Shown here in pieces: positions 17,797 through 27,759 of a DNA stretch of 62,394 nt; position 1 is the stretch's first letter, and every line of letters begins with the position of its first letter. The position numbers and the translations under genes were made by a program. The stretch is from an uncultured Allosphingosinicella sp. (GTDB lineage Bacteria > Pseudomonadota > Alphaproteobacteria > Sphingomonadales > Sphingomonadaceae): NCBI GenBank assembly GCA_934539295.1, contig CAKTCN010000020.1:1-62394 (forward strand), in the 5' to 3' direction. The notes under the pieces were generated by a model. The model did not search any database. It had not been told where the DNA came from and was given only the letters and a program-made list of their open reading frames with translations.

Positions 17797-20262
17797 GTGA
17801 CACGAATGAATGGATGGGTAGCGGCCTTGCTAGCAGCGGGATCGCCGGCGGCTTTGATGGCACGGGGACCGGCGCCTGCCGAGGCGGCACCGGCTGCACC
17901 GGCGCCTGCAGTACCACCTAAAAGAGAGTTTCGGGACGCGAACGGCAATCCGCTCCCACCCGATGTGCAGCGGGAACTGGAAGAACATCTCCGCAACAAC
18001 CCGCTGCCGCCACCGCCGAAGGCGGCCACCGCTGACACCGGCAGCGGCGACATCGTCGTCACGGGGCGTCGTCCACGCGGATCGGTGGTCGGTGACATGT
18101 TGCCGGAACGAACCTTCGATCCGCAGGACGTGCGGGCACTTGGCACCGCGAATATCGGTGAATTGCTGGAAGCGATCAGCCCCCAGGTAAGCAGCAGCCG
18201 GAGTGGGGAGGAGGCAGGCCCTATTACCCTGCTCAACGGCCGGCGCATATCCGACTTTGCCGAGATCGCCCGTATTCCGTCGGAAGCGATCGAGCGGATG
18301 GAGGTGTTTCCGGAGGAGCTCGCGCTCAAATACGGCTTTGCCGCGGACCAGAAGGTCGTGAACGTCGTCACGTTCGAACACTTCCGGTCGCGCGCGGTGC
18401 AGGTGGGCGCGAGCCTGCCGACCGATGGCGGACAGGAGAGCGGCATTGTGAGCATCGACTATCTGGCGATCCGCGGCGACATGCGCATCGGCTTGAGCGC
18501 GGATTACAGCCGGTCTTCGGCGCTGCTCGAAAGCGAGCGCGACGTGCTGCAACCGGGGCTGCAGCAGGAAACGGGCAGCCTTCGCACTCTGCTTCCCACC
18601 AGTGAGCGCGGCGCCGTGAACGCCTTGGTCAGCGGCCATGTGCTGGGCGACATCTCCTCGACGCTCAACGCCCGCTACGAAGCGAGCGGAAGCGAAAGCC
18701 TGCTGGGGCCCGGCGGCGATGGTGCGCGAAGGCGCGACACGAGCCGGGACGTCGCGCATCTCGGAACCACGCACAACGGCCGGCTCGATCGCTGGTCCTG
18801 GACGCTGACCGGCAATTTCGATCGCGTGAGCAGCAACATCCGCACGGACACGGTCGGGAGCGCCCGTGACGAGGCACGATCTATCGACACTGTTGCGGAT
18901 CTCAACCTGGTGCTGAACGGCGCACTGCTGACGTTGCCCGCCGGATCGGTGTCGGCGACCATAAGCGGCTCAGCTGCGATCCGTGATCTGGAAAGCCGGT
19001 CGGAGCAGCGCGGGATCGAGGGTGACACGCAGCTGTCGCGGGACAGCGGCAGGATCCAGGCGAGCCTCGACGTGCCTCTCCTGCGCCCGGGCGGGGCCTC
19101 GCCCTTGGGCAGGCTGTCGGCCAACGCCAATTTCGCGGCGGAGCGGCTCACCGACTTCGGAACCCTGCGCACGTTCGGTTATGGCCTGTCCTGGTCGCCG
19201 TCGGAGGCGGTCAGCCTGATCGCGTCCGCCACGCATCAGGAAGATGCGCCCTCGATGGAACAGCTTGGCGCTCCGCTTCTCGTTACGCCTGGCGTCCGCA
19301 CCTACGACTTCACCCGGGGCGAAGTGGTCGAAGTCACGCGCCTGTTCGGCGGCAATCCGGGCCTGCGGGCAGATGACCGGCACCTGATCAGGCTGGGCGT
19401 CGATGCGCGGCCGCTCAGGCAGACCGACCTGGTTCTCAGCTTCGATTATCTTTCCAGCCGCATCGACGATCCTATCGCCGCCTTCCCGATCCTCACGCCA
19501 CAGGTCGAGGCCGCGTTGCCGGGCCGTTTCACCCGTGACCCAGGAGGCCGCCTTGTCCAGATCGACGCACGACCGCTGAACTTCGCCAGGTCAGCGCAGC
19601 GGCAGATACGCTGGGGATTGAATTTCAGCCGCAGCCTGGGGCCGGCGCTGCCCGGCACCACCAGGATCATCACCCGCACCTACGGCAGCGAGGCGGAGCT
19701 TCAGCGCGCGATCCCGCCCGGCGCCCGGGTCATCCGCGCCGAGCCCGGTAGCGCAATCGCGAGGCGGGTGGAGAATATGGCCAGCCGGCTGACGTTCAGC
19801 TTCTATCATAGCTGGCAGCTGCAGGACGAGATCGTGGTGCGCGACGGCTTTCCCACCCTCGACCTGCTGGACGGCGACGCCTTCGACCTGCGCGGCGGAC
19901 GGCGGCGCCACCAGCTTGAATTCCAGGCTGCCGTCTTCAAGCGGGGCCTGGGGGCACGTTTATCGGCCAACTGGCAGGATGGATTGACGATACAGGGGCA
20001 GGGCGACAGCGCGGGCGACCTGCGCGTCTCCGACCTCGCCGTCGTGAATCTGAACCTTTTCGCCAACCTGGCCGATCGCTTCGGCGGGGCCAAGGCGCCC
20101 GGATGGCTGAAGGGAACGCGTGTCACGTTGGGCATCAACAACATCTTCAGCAGCCGGCCGCAGGTTCGCGACGGTGCCGCTTCGGTCCCGCTCACCTACC
20201 AGCCCGCCTATCTCGATCCGCTCGGCCGCGTCCTGACCTTCAGCCTGCGCAAGACCTTCTGA
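17797..20262 (+). CDS. TonB-dependent receptor of unknown substrate
   Basis: 821 residues from GTG 17797, six bases after GGGGGAG; an ATG at 17782 in the same frame lacks such a site. After a signal-like N-terminus and an Ala/Pro-rich stretch come the TonB-box-like DIVVTGRRP, a plug domain (NIGELLEAI, LLNGRRISD, ERMEVFPEE) and a barrel ending in FSLRKTF. It lacks the long CarboxypepD-like extension and is about 250 residues shorter than the receptor at 4606-7827. It is divergent from the two-component genes and converges with the type I secretion genes, so neither neighbour proves the substrate. Confidence 0.88.
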   Translation: MTRMNGWVAALLAAGSPAALMARGPAPAEAAPAAPAPAVPPKREFRDANGNPLPPDVQRELEEHLRNNPLPPPPKAATADTGSGDIVVTGRRPRGSVVGDMLPERTFDPQDVRALGTANIGELLEAISPQVSSSRSGEEAGPITLLNGRRISDFAEIARIPSEAIERMEVFPEELALKYGFAADQKVVNVVTFEHFRSRAVQVGASLPTDGGQESGIVSIDYLAIRGDMRIGLSADYSRSSALLESERDVLQPGLQQETGSLRTLLPTSERGAVNALVSGHVLGDISSTLNARYEASGSESLLGPGGDGARRRDTSRDVAHLGTTHNGRLDRWSWTLTGNFDRVSSNIRTDTVGSARDEARSIDTVADLNLVLNGALLTLPAGSVSATISGSAAIRDLESRSEQRGIEGDTQLSRDSGRIQASLDVPLLRPGGASPLGRLSANANFAAERLTDFGTLRTFGYGLSWSPSEAVSLIASATHQEDAPSMEQLGAPLLVTPGVRTYDFTRGEVVEVTRLFGGNPGLRADDRHLIRLGVDARPLRQTDLVLSFDYLSSRIDDPIAAFPILTPQVEAALPGRFTRDPGGRLVQIDARPLNFARSAQRQIRWGLNFSRSLGPALPGTTRIITRTYGSEAELQRAIPPGARVIRAEPGSAIARRVENMASRLTFSFYHSWQLQDEIVVRDGFPTLDLLDGDAFDLRGGRRRHQLEFQAAVFKRGLGARLSANWQDGLTIQGQGDSAGDLRVSDLAVVNLNLFANLADRFGGAKAPGWLKGTRVTLGINNIFSSRPQVRDGAASVPLTYQPAYLDPLGRVLTFSLRKTF

Positions 20263-20282
20263 CGGACGCAGGCTGCAGGCCC

Positions 20283-21584
20283 TCATTGTTCGCGAAAGGC
20301 ACGCTCGCCGATGCGGGTGAAGGGTGTCAGGATGTAGGAAAGCACGCTGCGCCTGTCGCCGAGCAGGCTGACCTCCGCGATCATGCCGGGGCCGAGCTCG
20401 AGCGGGCGCCCGGCGGGATCGCGGAGCCGGTCGGCCGTGGCCACCCGGACAGTGTAGAAGCTTTCGCCCGTGCGTTCATCGATCGTGGCGTCGGGAGAGA
20501 TCGACACGACCTTGCCGCTAAGCGTGCCATAGACGGCACTGTCATAGGCGGTGACGCCGATCCTGGCGGCCTGGCCCATGCGCACCCATGCGATGTCCGA
20601 TGGGCGAACCTGCGCCTCTACGAACAGGCTGCCCTCACTTGGAACGAGTTCGACCAGGGGGCTGCCCGGCGCGACGGAGCCGCCCACGGTGGCGACCAGT
20701 ACGCGGTTGATCCGCCCGGCAAGCGGCGCTCGCACCACGGTGCGAGCGACCCGATCCGACAGCGCAGGCAGAGACCTGCGCAGCGCCGCCATCTCGGCCT
20801 GTGCGGCGGCAAGGTCGTTGGCGGCGCGCGAACGCCAGTCCTGCTGCTGCTGCGCCAGCGATGCCGCCGCCTCGGCCACGGCCGATCGCGCGCGGGCGAC
20901 GGCCGCACCGGCGGCTGCATGTTCGCTGCCGGAGGTCGCTGCGGCGCTTTCGGCCTGAACCAGCGACAATCGCGGCTCGATGCCGCGCTCGACCAGCGGG
21001 CGGATGAGGTCCAGCTCCGATCGCGCGGCCAGCAGCGACGACCGGCGACTGTCCTGCGTCGCCTGTGCTTCTGCCACCGCCCGCTCCGCCTGCACCACTC
21101 GCGCCCGCGCGGCGCCGAGCAGGCTCGTGAGGTCGGCCATACGTGACGCATGGAGCGACCGTTCGATCGCCACCTGCTCGGCCAGCGCGGGTCCGCCTGC
21201 GGTCGGGAAGCGGGGTTCGCCGCCCGAAATCTCGGCATGCAGCCGGGCGATCCGGCTGCGCAGCGCGTCATACTGGCTCTGGTCGCGGCCATATTCCGAT
21301 CCGGCCTGCACCTGGTCCAGCCGCACCAGTTCCTGTCCTTGCCTCACTGTCTCACCGGTCCGCACCAGGATCCGCTCGACGATCCCGCCTTCCAGGTTCG
21401 AAACGACCTGAAGCTGGGAGCCGGAGATGATGCGTCCCTGCCCGCGCACCGTACGATCGAGCTCGGCCCAAGCCGCCCAGATCACGAACGCGAGGACGAA
21501 GGCGAGAATAGTCCACAACAGGATGTTGGATGCCGTCGCCGGCCGCAGCCGCGTGAGATGGTCCTCGATCGCCCGATCGCTCAT
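20283..21584 (-). CDS. Type I secretion periplasmic adaptor (HlyD family)
   Basis: 433 residues. A short cytoplasmic N-terminus is followed by one membrane helix at about 20-42, a lipoyl-like segment (VVSNLEGGIVERI, VRTGETVRQGQ), a long alanine/arginine-rich coiled-coil hairpin at about 100-260 and a C-terminal beta-barrel part (VRAPLAGRIN, VELVPSEG). It bridges the ABC exporter in the inner membrane to the TolC channel. Its ATG overlaps the exporter stop (ATGA), so it is last in the secretion operon. Confidence 0.93.
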   Translation of the reverse strand: MSDRAIEDHLTRLRPATASNILLWTILAFVLAFVIWAAWAELDRTVRGQGRIISGSQLQVVSNLEGGIVERILVRTGETVRQGQELVRLDQVQAGSEYGRDQSQYDALRSRIARLHAEISGGEPRFPTAGGPALAEQVAIERSLHASRMADLTSLLGAARARVVQAERAVAEAQATQDSRRSSLLAARSELDLIRPLVERGIEPRLSLVQAESAAATSGSEHAAAGAAVARARSAVAEAAASLAQQQQDWRSRAANDLAAAQAEMAALRRSLPALSDRVARTVVRAPLAGRINRVLVATVGGSVAPGSPLVELVPSEGSLFVEAQVRPSDIAWVRMGQAARIGVTAYDSAVYGTLSGKVVSISPDATIDERTGESFYTVRVATADRLRDPAGRPLELGPGMIAEVSLLGDRRSVLSYILTPFTRIGERAFREQ

Positions 21585-23314
21585 GACGCCGCCGCCCGCG
21601 GTCTGTTGAGCGTCGCCAGCACCTGGTCGCGCGGTCCGTCGGAGGCGATCCTGCCGCGATCGATCACGATGACCCGGCTCACCAGCCGCAGGAGCGGAGT
21701 GCGGTGCGTGATGACGATCAGGCTGCGTCCGGCAAGTTCGGCTTCCAGCCGCGCGAGCAGGGCCGTTTCGGTCTGCATGTCCATCGCGCTGGATGGTTCG
21801 TCGAACACCAGGACAGGTGGCGCACCGGCGAGCGCGCGGGCAATGGCGATCGACTGGCGCTGCCCGCCGGACAGGCCCTCGCCCCGGTCTGCCAGGCGGC
21901 GGTCATAGCCGTTGGCGATATGACTCATGAAGGCGTGCGTGCCGGAAAGCTGCGCTGCGCGAACCATCTCGTCATCGTCCACCGCTGCGCGGCCGATGCC
22001 GATATTCTCCCGGATCGAACCAGACAGGAGCAGGCTTTCCTGCATGGAACTGCCGATTCTGGCGCGAAGATCGGCGGGGTCGAGCTGCCGGATGTCGATG
22101 CCGTCGATCATGATCACGCCTTCTTCCGGCTCGTAGAGGCCGAGGAGGAGCTTGGCGATCGTGGACTTGCCCGATCCGACCGGGCCGACCAGGGCCAGGT
22201 GCTCGCCGGCCGCCAGGACGAAGCTGATCCCTTCCAGCGTCTTTTCGGGAGCGCCGGGATAGCGGAAGTGGACGTTGCGAAACTCAATCCGCCCTTCCAG
22301 GCTGCTGAGCGACAGCGGCTGACCTGCAGGTCCCTCGGGCGGCGTATCCATCAACGCGCCCAGCTGGCGATAGGCGGTGCGGGTGGCCGTCACGCGCGAC
22401 AGCAGGGCGGCAATCTGGCCAAGCGGCGCCACTGCCCGTCCGGCCAGGATCGAACAGGCGATCAGTCCGCCCATGGTAAGCGACTGCGATGCGATCCGCT
22501 CCACGCCCACCACCACCACGCCCGCATAAGCGAGCGTCTGGGCGGATCCCGCGACGGTGATGCCGATGTTCGCCAGCAGGCGCTGGCGCAGGCTTGTGTC
22601 GCTCTGCCGCTCGACCGCATCGTGCCAGCGGCCCGTGATAAGCGCGCCCGCCCCGCTCGTCTTGATGGTCTCGATCCCGCCGATCGCCTCCACCAGCACG
22701 CCCTGCTTCTCCAGGCCTTCGCCCATCGCCTTTGCCGACAGGCGGTCCATGGCGGGCTGGGTGACGAGTCCGGTGAGTATCACGACGGGGATGACCGCCA
22801 TCGGCACGAGGACAAGCGGTCCGCCGATCGCAGCGATGATCGCGAGGGTCAGCGCGATGAACGGCACGTCCACCAGGGCGAGCAGGGTAGCGGATGCGAA
22901 GAAATCGCGCAGGGTCTCGAGTTCCCGGACCGTGCCGGCAAGCGCCCCGGTCGATCCCTTCCTCTGGTCCAGCCGCATGGAGAGCAGGCGTGCGAACACC
23001 GCGTCGCCGACTTCCCGGTCGATCCGCGCCCCGGCGACGTCCACGAAATAGGCGCGCAGCGTCTTGATCACGAAATCGAAGATAACCACGATCAGCAGCC
23101 CGGCCGATAGCGCAATCAGGGAGGCGGTGGCGTTGTTCGGCAGCACCCGGTCGTAGACCACCATGGTGAAGATGGAGGTCAGCAGGCCGAAGATGTTGAT
23201 GAGCGCGGCGGCGAGGGCGACCTTGAAGTATATGCCGCGGCTGCGCAGCATCGGTCCCGACAGCCAGGGGGCAAGGCGGCGCTTCGGCATTGCGACCAAT
23301 TGCTGGTCCATCAT
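21581..23314 (-). CDS. Type I secretion ABC exporter (membrane and ATPase domains)
   Basis: 577 residues starting at ATG 23314, which overlaps the tolC stop. The frame is open much further upstream, but that part is a shadow of tolC. Membrane domain at about 30-310, then an ATPase with Walker A GPVGSGKST, signature LSGGQRQSI and Walker B VLVFDEPSS. There is no N-terminal C39-like domain, so it fits the family that exports RTX-type proteins with an uncleaved C-terminal signal. It works with the adjoining adaptor and TolC-like protein. Confidence 0.93.
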   Translation of the reverse strand: MMDQQLVAMPKRRLAPWLSGPMLRSRGIYFKVALAAALINIFGLLTSIFTMVVYDRVLPNNATASLIALSAGLLIVVIFDFVIKTLRAYFVDVAGARIDREVGDAVFARLLSMRLDQRKGSTGALAGTVRELETLRDFFASATLLALVDVPFIALTLAIIAAIGGPLVLVPMAVIPVVILTGLVTQPAMDRLSAKAMGEGLEKQGVLVEAIGGIETIKTSGAGALITGRWHDAVERQSDTSLRQRLLANIGITVAGSAQTLAYAGVVVVGVERIASQSLTMGGLIACSILAGRAVAPLGQIAALLSRVTATRTAYRQLGALMDTPPEGPAGQPLSLSSLEGRIEFRNVHFRYPGAPEKTLEGISFVLAAGEHLALVGPVGSGKSTIAKLLLGLYEPEEGVIMIDGIDIRQLDPADLRARIGSSMQESLLLSGSIRENIGIGRAAVDDDEMVRAAQLSGTHAFMSHIANGYDRRLADRGEGLSGGQRQSIAIARALAGAPPVLVFDEPSSAMDMQTETALLARLEAELAGRSLIVITHRTPLLRLVSRVIVIDRGRIASDGPRDQVLATLNRPRAAAS

Positions 23315-24693
23315 CGATCCTCCGGCTTGGGAATGTCGATGCCCAGCGTCGGCAGCAGGCGTCCGGTGCGAGACAGCAGCACGTATCGGGCTGCATCCAG
23401 TTCGATGATCCCGCGGATGTAGGTGGCGGCGACGTCGAAATAGCCATATTCGGCATCGAGCACGTCGAACAACGTCCCGCGGGTTACCCGGAACCGTTCG
23501 GCCAGTACGTCGCGCGACCGGCGGCTGGCGATATAGGCGTCCTCCAGCGCGGCAAGTTGCGCCCCAAGCGCTTCGACATCGGCCCAGGCTGTCGCTGCCT
23601 CGCGCTCCGCTTCGCTCCTGATCCGCGATACGCGTGCCTCGGCAGCGCCGGCAAGCGCGCGGGCACGGTCGGCGCGGGCATCGCCCGACCCGAACAGCCG
23701 CTGCCGCAGGACCAGGCGGCCGCGCACGTCGTAATCGACATCGTCGAAGCCGTATTTGCCGGCATCCAGCCCCGCGGCAAGGCTGGGAAGGGTGGATGCG
23801 CGTTCGGCTCTCGCCTCCTGTCTTGCCGCCCGCGCCTCGGCCTCCGCCGCGCCGACGAGCGGCGTTTCGCGAGCGAGCAATGCGGCGGCATCCTCCGTCA
23901 TCGCGCCGCCGAGCGCGGGCGCGCGGCCGAGATCGGCGGGCGCAGGCTGGCCGAAAAGCTCGGCAAAGCGCGCTTGTGCGTTGGCAAGCTGGCGCCGGTA
24001 TCCGGCAAGGCTTGCAGAAGCGGACGCTATCGCGCTGTCTACGCGCGGCAGGTCGCCGGGTGCCGATACGCCTTGCTCGACCCGCATCTCCAATGCCCGG
24101 CGAAGATCCCGCTGTCCTTCGACGAAGGCTTCGCTCAGGCTGACGAGCGCACGATAGGCGAAGACGTCGTACCAGGCTGCGATCGCGCGCAGTGCCACAT
24201 GGTCGGCGGCGCCTTCCGCCTGGAGCGAGGCCGCACGCAGCCTGGCACCGGCGGCGAGTACCCGGTTCCGGGTTGCGCCCGCATCGAACAGCATCTGCTG
24301 CACGCTGGCGGTCACGTCCGTGCGACCGATTGACCGGCTGCGCTCGACGATATTGTCGGGGTCGTTGCCGAATTCGCGCGCGAAGGAGCGCTGCGACGTG
24401 GCGAGCAGGTCGATTGTCGGGAAGAAGCCGGACGATGCCTCGTCCTGCGTGGCTTCGGCGACCTCCACCCCGGCGCGACCTTCCGTCACGGCCGGGTGGC
24501 GCAGCACCGCGTCGGCCATCATGGGCAGGAAAAGTCCCTCGGGCACGTTGCCGTGCGCGAGTGCCAGCACGGGATCGGCCTTGCGCGCGGTGGAGAGCGG
24601 GTCGCGGTCCGGCTGCGGCAGGACGGCGGGGCCGCTCCTGACCGCAGGCTGGGCAAGGCCCGCCATGGCGGCGACGAGCAGGATGCAGGTCAC
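23311..24693 (-). CDS. TolC-family outer membrane channel of the type I secretion system
   Basis: 460 residues beginning at GTG 24693 with a signal-like hydrophobic N-terminus. The two-fold TolC repeat is visible: paired long helical segments rich in Ala/Arg/Glu (for example around ADAVLRHPAVTEGRAG and ATAWADVEALGAQ) and strand regions such as DVTASVQQMLFDAG. It forms the outer membrane duct for the exporter. It lies 61 bases after the RTX protein gene and overlaps the exporter gene by four bases. Confidence 0.9.
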   Translation of the reverse strand: MTCILLVAAMAGLAQPAVRSGPAVLPQPDRDPLSTARKADPVLALAHGNVPEGLFLPMMADAVLRHPAVTEGRAGVEVAEATQDEASSGFFPTIDLLATSQRSFAREFGNDPDNIVERSRSIGRTDVTASVQQMLFDAGATRNRVLAAGARLRAASLQAEGAADHVALRAIAAWYDVFAYRALVSLSEAFVEGQRDLRRALEMRVEQGVSAPGDLPRVDSAIASASASLAGYRRQLANAQARFAELFGQPAPADLGRAPALGGAMTEDAAALLARETPLVGAAEAEARAARQEARAERASTLPSLAAGLDAGKYGFDDVDYDVRGRLVLRQRLFGSGDARADRARALAGAAEARVSRIRSEAEREAATAWADVEALGAQLAALEDAYIASRRSRDVLAERFRVTRGTLFDVLDAEYGYFDVAATYIRGIIELDAARYVLLSRTGRLLPTLGIDIPKPEDR

Positions 24694-24754
24694 GGTGGAT
24701 CCAGCCTGGAGCGACCGGCATCGACGCCCGGGGGCAAGCCCGGGCGTCCTGCGC

Positions 24755-27433
24755 TCAGACGAACTGCCAACTGGTGGGATCGATCGCCGGGGCGTTGGCG
24801 AAGGTGATCACCTCGCTCGCCGCCCCTCCGTCATAGGTCACCTTCCACTGCGTGTCATCGATCTTGGAGAAGGTGGCGTCCGCACCGAAGCCTTCGAACC
24901 GGATGGTGTCGCCGCCGCCCTCGGCAAAGCCGTTGAAGTCGAGCAGCATGTCGCCATCCGTCTCGCCGGCACGGAAGACGAAGATGTCGTCGCCATCGGT
25001 GCCGGCAACGATGTCCGAGCCGACGTCGCCGTCGCTAGCCTGGACGGCCGAGAAGTCGCTCGCTTCGCCCCAGCCTTCGCGTGCCATGGCTCCCACCGTC
25101 GGCCCGTCGTGAGTGCCCGTCACCGTCCAGCGGATGGTGGCGGGAGTGGTGGTGATCCCGTCCGACACCGAATAGGTAACACCCACCACTCTTTGCGCGC
25201 CGGCCTCGAGCGACTGGTAGGCGGCATGGCCCGGGTCCAGCGTAAACGATTGGGTCGCGGCATCGTAGGTCACGCCCGGCGGCAAAACCCTTTGCACATT
25301 GACCACGCTGAGAATGGTGTCGTGATCGGGATCGGACGCGCGGGCAAGGGCGCTGACCACGACCGGGTCGCCATCTTCGATCGCGGGAATGCGGCCCGGA
25401 TCGGCCACGACAGGGGCATCGTTCACGCCGTTGAGCGTGATCGTCACGTTCTGGCTGGCCGATGCGCCCGCCTCATCCGTGACGGTGATGGCGAAGACAA
25501 TTGTTGCCGTCTCGCCCGCACCCAGGAAGGCGAGGGCGCCGTTGCCGACCGGATAGGACCAGTTCACCGTTCCCGCCTGCCCGCTGCCCGGTGTGGACGA
25601 GATCCGGAACGCTTCGGTCAGGGCCTGGGTCTGTGCGGCTGTCAGCGTGAAGGGCGTGCCGTCGCTACCCACAGCCTGGAGCGAGACGAGGGATGAGGAA
25701 GCGACCGGCACGCCGCCCGTATCCGGATCATCGAACGTCACGTACCCGGCCGGTGCAGGCGGCACTGCGTTGCCGGTCACCGCTCCCGTGACGATGCCCG
25801 GCGTGATCACCGGTGCGTCGTTGGTGCCCGTGACTGTCCAGGACGCCGTGGCCGGGGTCACCGCACGCCCGTCCGACACGCCATAGGTGACGGTCACCAC
25901 ACGAATGTCGCCCGCGGCAAGGCTCTGGAATGCGGCATTGGCCGGATCGAGGCTGAAGCGTGCGGTGGCCGCGTCGTAGCTGACGCCAGGCGGAAGGTCT
26001 GCCTGCACATCGACGACCGTCAGAACTGCGCCACCGTCCACGTCCGATGCATGAGCGAGCGCGTCCAGGCTCACCGCCGCGCCATCTTCGGTCGCGGCGG
26101 CGCTGACGACGCTGGACACGCGCGGCGTGTCGTTGGCACCGACCAGCGTGATGGTTAGCGTGGACTGCGCCGATGCCCCATTCTGATCGCTGACCTTGTA
26201 GGTGGCGACGATCGTCTTGACCTCGCCTTCTGCCAGAGACTGGTAGGCGGCTGCGGTTGTATCGAACGTCCAATTGCCGTCTGCGGCGAGGGTGAGCCCC
26301 TCAACTGGGTCGACGAGCGTGTAGGTCAGGATCGCGCCCGGGCCGCCGCTGTCGTTGGTTGCGACGGACCCGCTGAGTGCGGGGCCGTCTTCGCGCCCGC
26401 TTGCGAAATCGACGACCGCCGTCGGGGCGTCATTGGAACCGACCACGGTGATGGTCACCGTTGCGGTGTCGGTGAAGCCCTGATTGTCCGCCACCGTGTA
26501 GGTGAAGGACACGGTTGCCGTCTGCCCCGCGGCAAGATGCTGGAAGGCGGCGCCGGGCACGTAGGTGAAGGTGTTGCCGGTCAGCGTCACCGTGCCGGGC
26601 ACCGACGACGCGTCGAAGCTAACCACCTTCAGCGCGCTGTTGTCGGCGGCGAGCAGGTCGGTGTCGTTGGCCAGCACGGCCAGGCTCACCTGCCCATCCT
26701 CGCCCACCGTGGCGCTGTCGTCATTCGCCTCGACCGGCGCAGCGATCTCCAGGCGTTCGAACTGGCGGGCGGTGAGATTGAAGGCCCTGAACTCGAACAT
26801 CCATTCGAACGGCCGACTGAGGTGCGTGCGGAAACGCTGAATATCGGCAAGGATCGCCGGGTCGCGCGTCTGCGCGGCGGTGAGGACGAGCTGCAGCGTG
26901 TCGGTGCCGCCTTCGGCCCAGTAATCGTCGCAGTCCCCGGCATTTTCCGAGATGACGTGACGGATCACGTCGTTGCCGCCGCCCATGAAGACGATGTCGT
27001 TGCCACCGCCGAGCGCCAGACGGTCCGCGCCGTCACCTGAGAAGACGAGGTCGTTGCCGCCGCCCGTCTCGATCACGTCCGCGCCTGAGCCCGAATAGAT
27101 GCCGTTATGGCCGCCGCCGGCCTGGATCGAATTGGCACCGTCACCGGCATAGATGAGATCGTTCCCGCTCCCCGTCCTTATCGTGTCGTTGCCCGACCCG
27201 GCGGTGACGATGTTGGCCCCGCCGCCTGCATCGACGACATTGTTGCCGCCGCCTGCATTGACGATGTCATTGCCCGCGCCGGCGGTGATCACGTCGCTGC
27301 CGTTCCCGGCATTGACAATATTGTGTCCCTCGCCCGCGGCGACCTTGTTATTGCCTTCCCCCGCGTTGAAAGTCTCGCTTGCTGCGGAGCCCACGAGATT
27401 ATCGTCGCGGTTCGACCCGTTGTAGATCGTCAT
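24755..27433 (-). CDS. RTX and cadherin/VCBS-like repeat protein, probable secreted adhesin
   Basis: 892 residues. The N-terminal 150 or so residues are tandem glycine/aspartate nonapeptides (AGSGNDTIR, TGGGNDLVF types), which bind calcium in RTX proteins. A linker of about 90 residues is followed by about five Ig-like units with the boundary motif GxNDAP (GSNDAP, GANDTP, GTNDAP, GVNDAP, GTHDGP). The last 90 residues resemble an RTX-type secretion end (GTDGDDIFVF and a terminal SWQFV). No Sec signal peptide is visible. It is the likely substrate of the exporter encoded directly downstream. RTX repeats at the N-terminus, rather than only near the C-terminus, are unusual. Confidence 0.88.
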   Translation of the reverse strand: MTIYNGSNRDDNLVGSAASETFNAGEGNNKVAAGEGHNIVNAGNGSDVITAGAGNDIVNAGGGNNVVDAGGGANIVTAGSGNDTIRTGSGNDLIYAGDGANSIQAGGGHNGIYSGSGADVIETGGGNDLVFSGDGADRLALGGGNDIVFMGGGNDVIRHVISENAGDCDDYWAEGGTDTLQLVLTAAQTRDPAILADIQRFRTHLSRPFEWMFEFRAFNLTARQFERLEIAAPVEANDDSATVGEDGQVSLAVLANDTDLLAADNSALKVVSFDASSVPGTVTLTGNTFTYVPGAAFQHLAAGQTATVSFTYTVADNQGFTDTATVTITVVGSNDAPTAVVDFASGREDGPALSGSVATNDSGGPGAILTYTLVDPVEGLTLAADGNWTFDTTAAAYQSLAEGEVKTIVATYKVSDQNGASAQSTLTITLVGANDTPRVSSVVSAAATEDGAAVSLDALAHASDVDGGAVLTVVDVQADLPPGVSYDAATARFSLDPANAAFQSLAAGDIRVVTVTYGVSDGRAVTPATASWTVTGTNDAPVITPGIVTGAVTGNAVPPAPAGYVTFDDPDTGGVPVASSSLVSLQAVGSDGTPFTLTAAQTQALTEAFRISSTPGSGQAGTVNWSYPVGNGALAFLGAGETATIVFAITVTDEAGASASQNVTITLNGVNDAPVVADPGRIPAIEDGDPVVVSALARASDPDHDTILSVVNVQRVLPPGVTYDAATQSFTLDPGHAAYQSLEAGAQRVVGVTYSVSDGITTTPATIRWTVTGTHDGPTVGAMAREGWGEASDFSAVQASDGDVGSDIVAGTDGDDIFVFRAGETDGDMLLDFNGFAEGGGDTIRFEGFGADATFSKIDDTQWKVTYDGGAASEVITFANAPAIDPTSWQFV

Positions 27434-27759
27434 CTATGTCGCCCCCTCAGGAAAACCGTGCCCTGTTCAGGACGCGTTGCCGCATTTTCTAATATTCGCC
27501 TGCCGGGAATGGCAATTATTCGGATTTTCCGGGAAATGACTACTTGTAGCCGAAGCGATACCTCCGATTGGCATGTTGAAGGCTCAAGTGTCTGCGGTGA
27601 CAATTCTGCCGTTCCATCGGGCGAGGCAGTTCCCCCGCCAAAACTGTCCTGCACAGATGCGTTGCACGTGCGGGCGCTTGTGCGCGGTGGGACGGCGTCA
27701 TAGGTCGGCGCCATGAGTCAGGTCTTCACCCTCGCTGGCCAACCACACCTGCCAGCCAC
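27434..27759. other. Divergent intergenic region between the RTX gene and kdpD
   Basis: 326 bases, less GC-rich on the RTX side. An imperfect 14-base dyad, ATTTTCCGGGAAAT, lies at 27524-27537, about 90 bases before the RTX start. The RTX gene has a G-rich ribosome site. On the other side the kdpD start has no clear ribosome site. I find no remnant of kdpC, no RNA gene and no convincing terminator here. Confidence 0.4.

Noticed and set aside
23315..24721. A 1046-residue fusion upstream of the secretion ABC exporter
   Set aside because: The extra 468 residues are an out-of-frame reading of tolC; the ATGA junction at 23311-23314 marks the real start.
26970..27390. Short near-identical DNA repeats within the RTX gene considered as a separate repeat array
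   Set aside because: They are the coding sequence of the glycine/aspartate nonapeptides and stay in frame.
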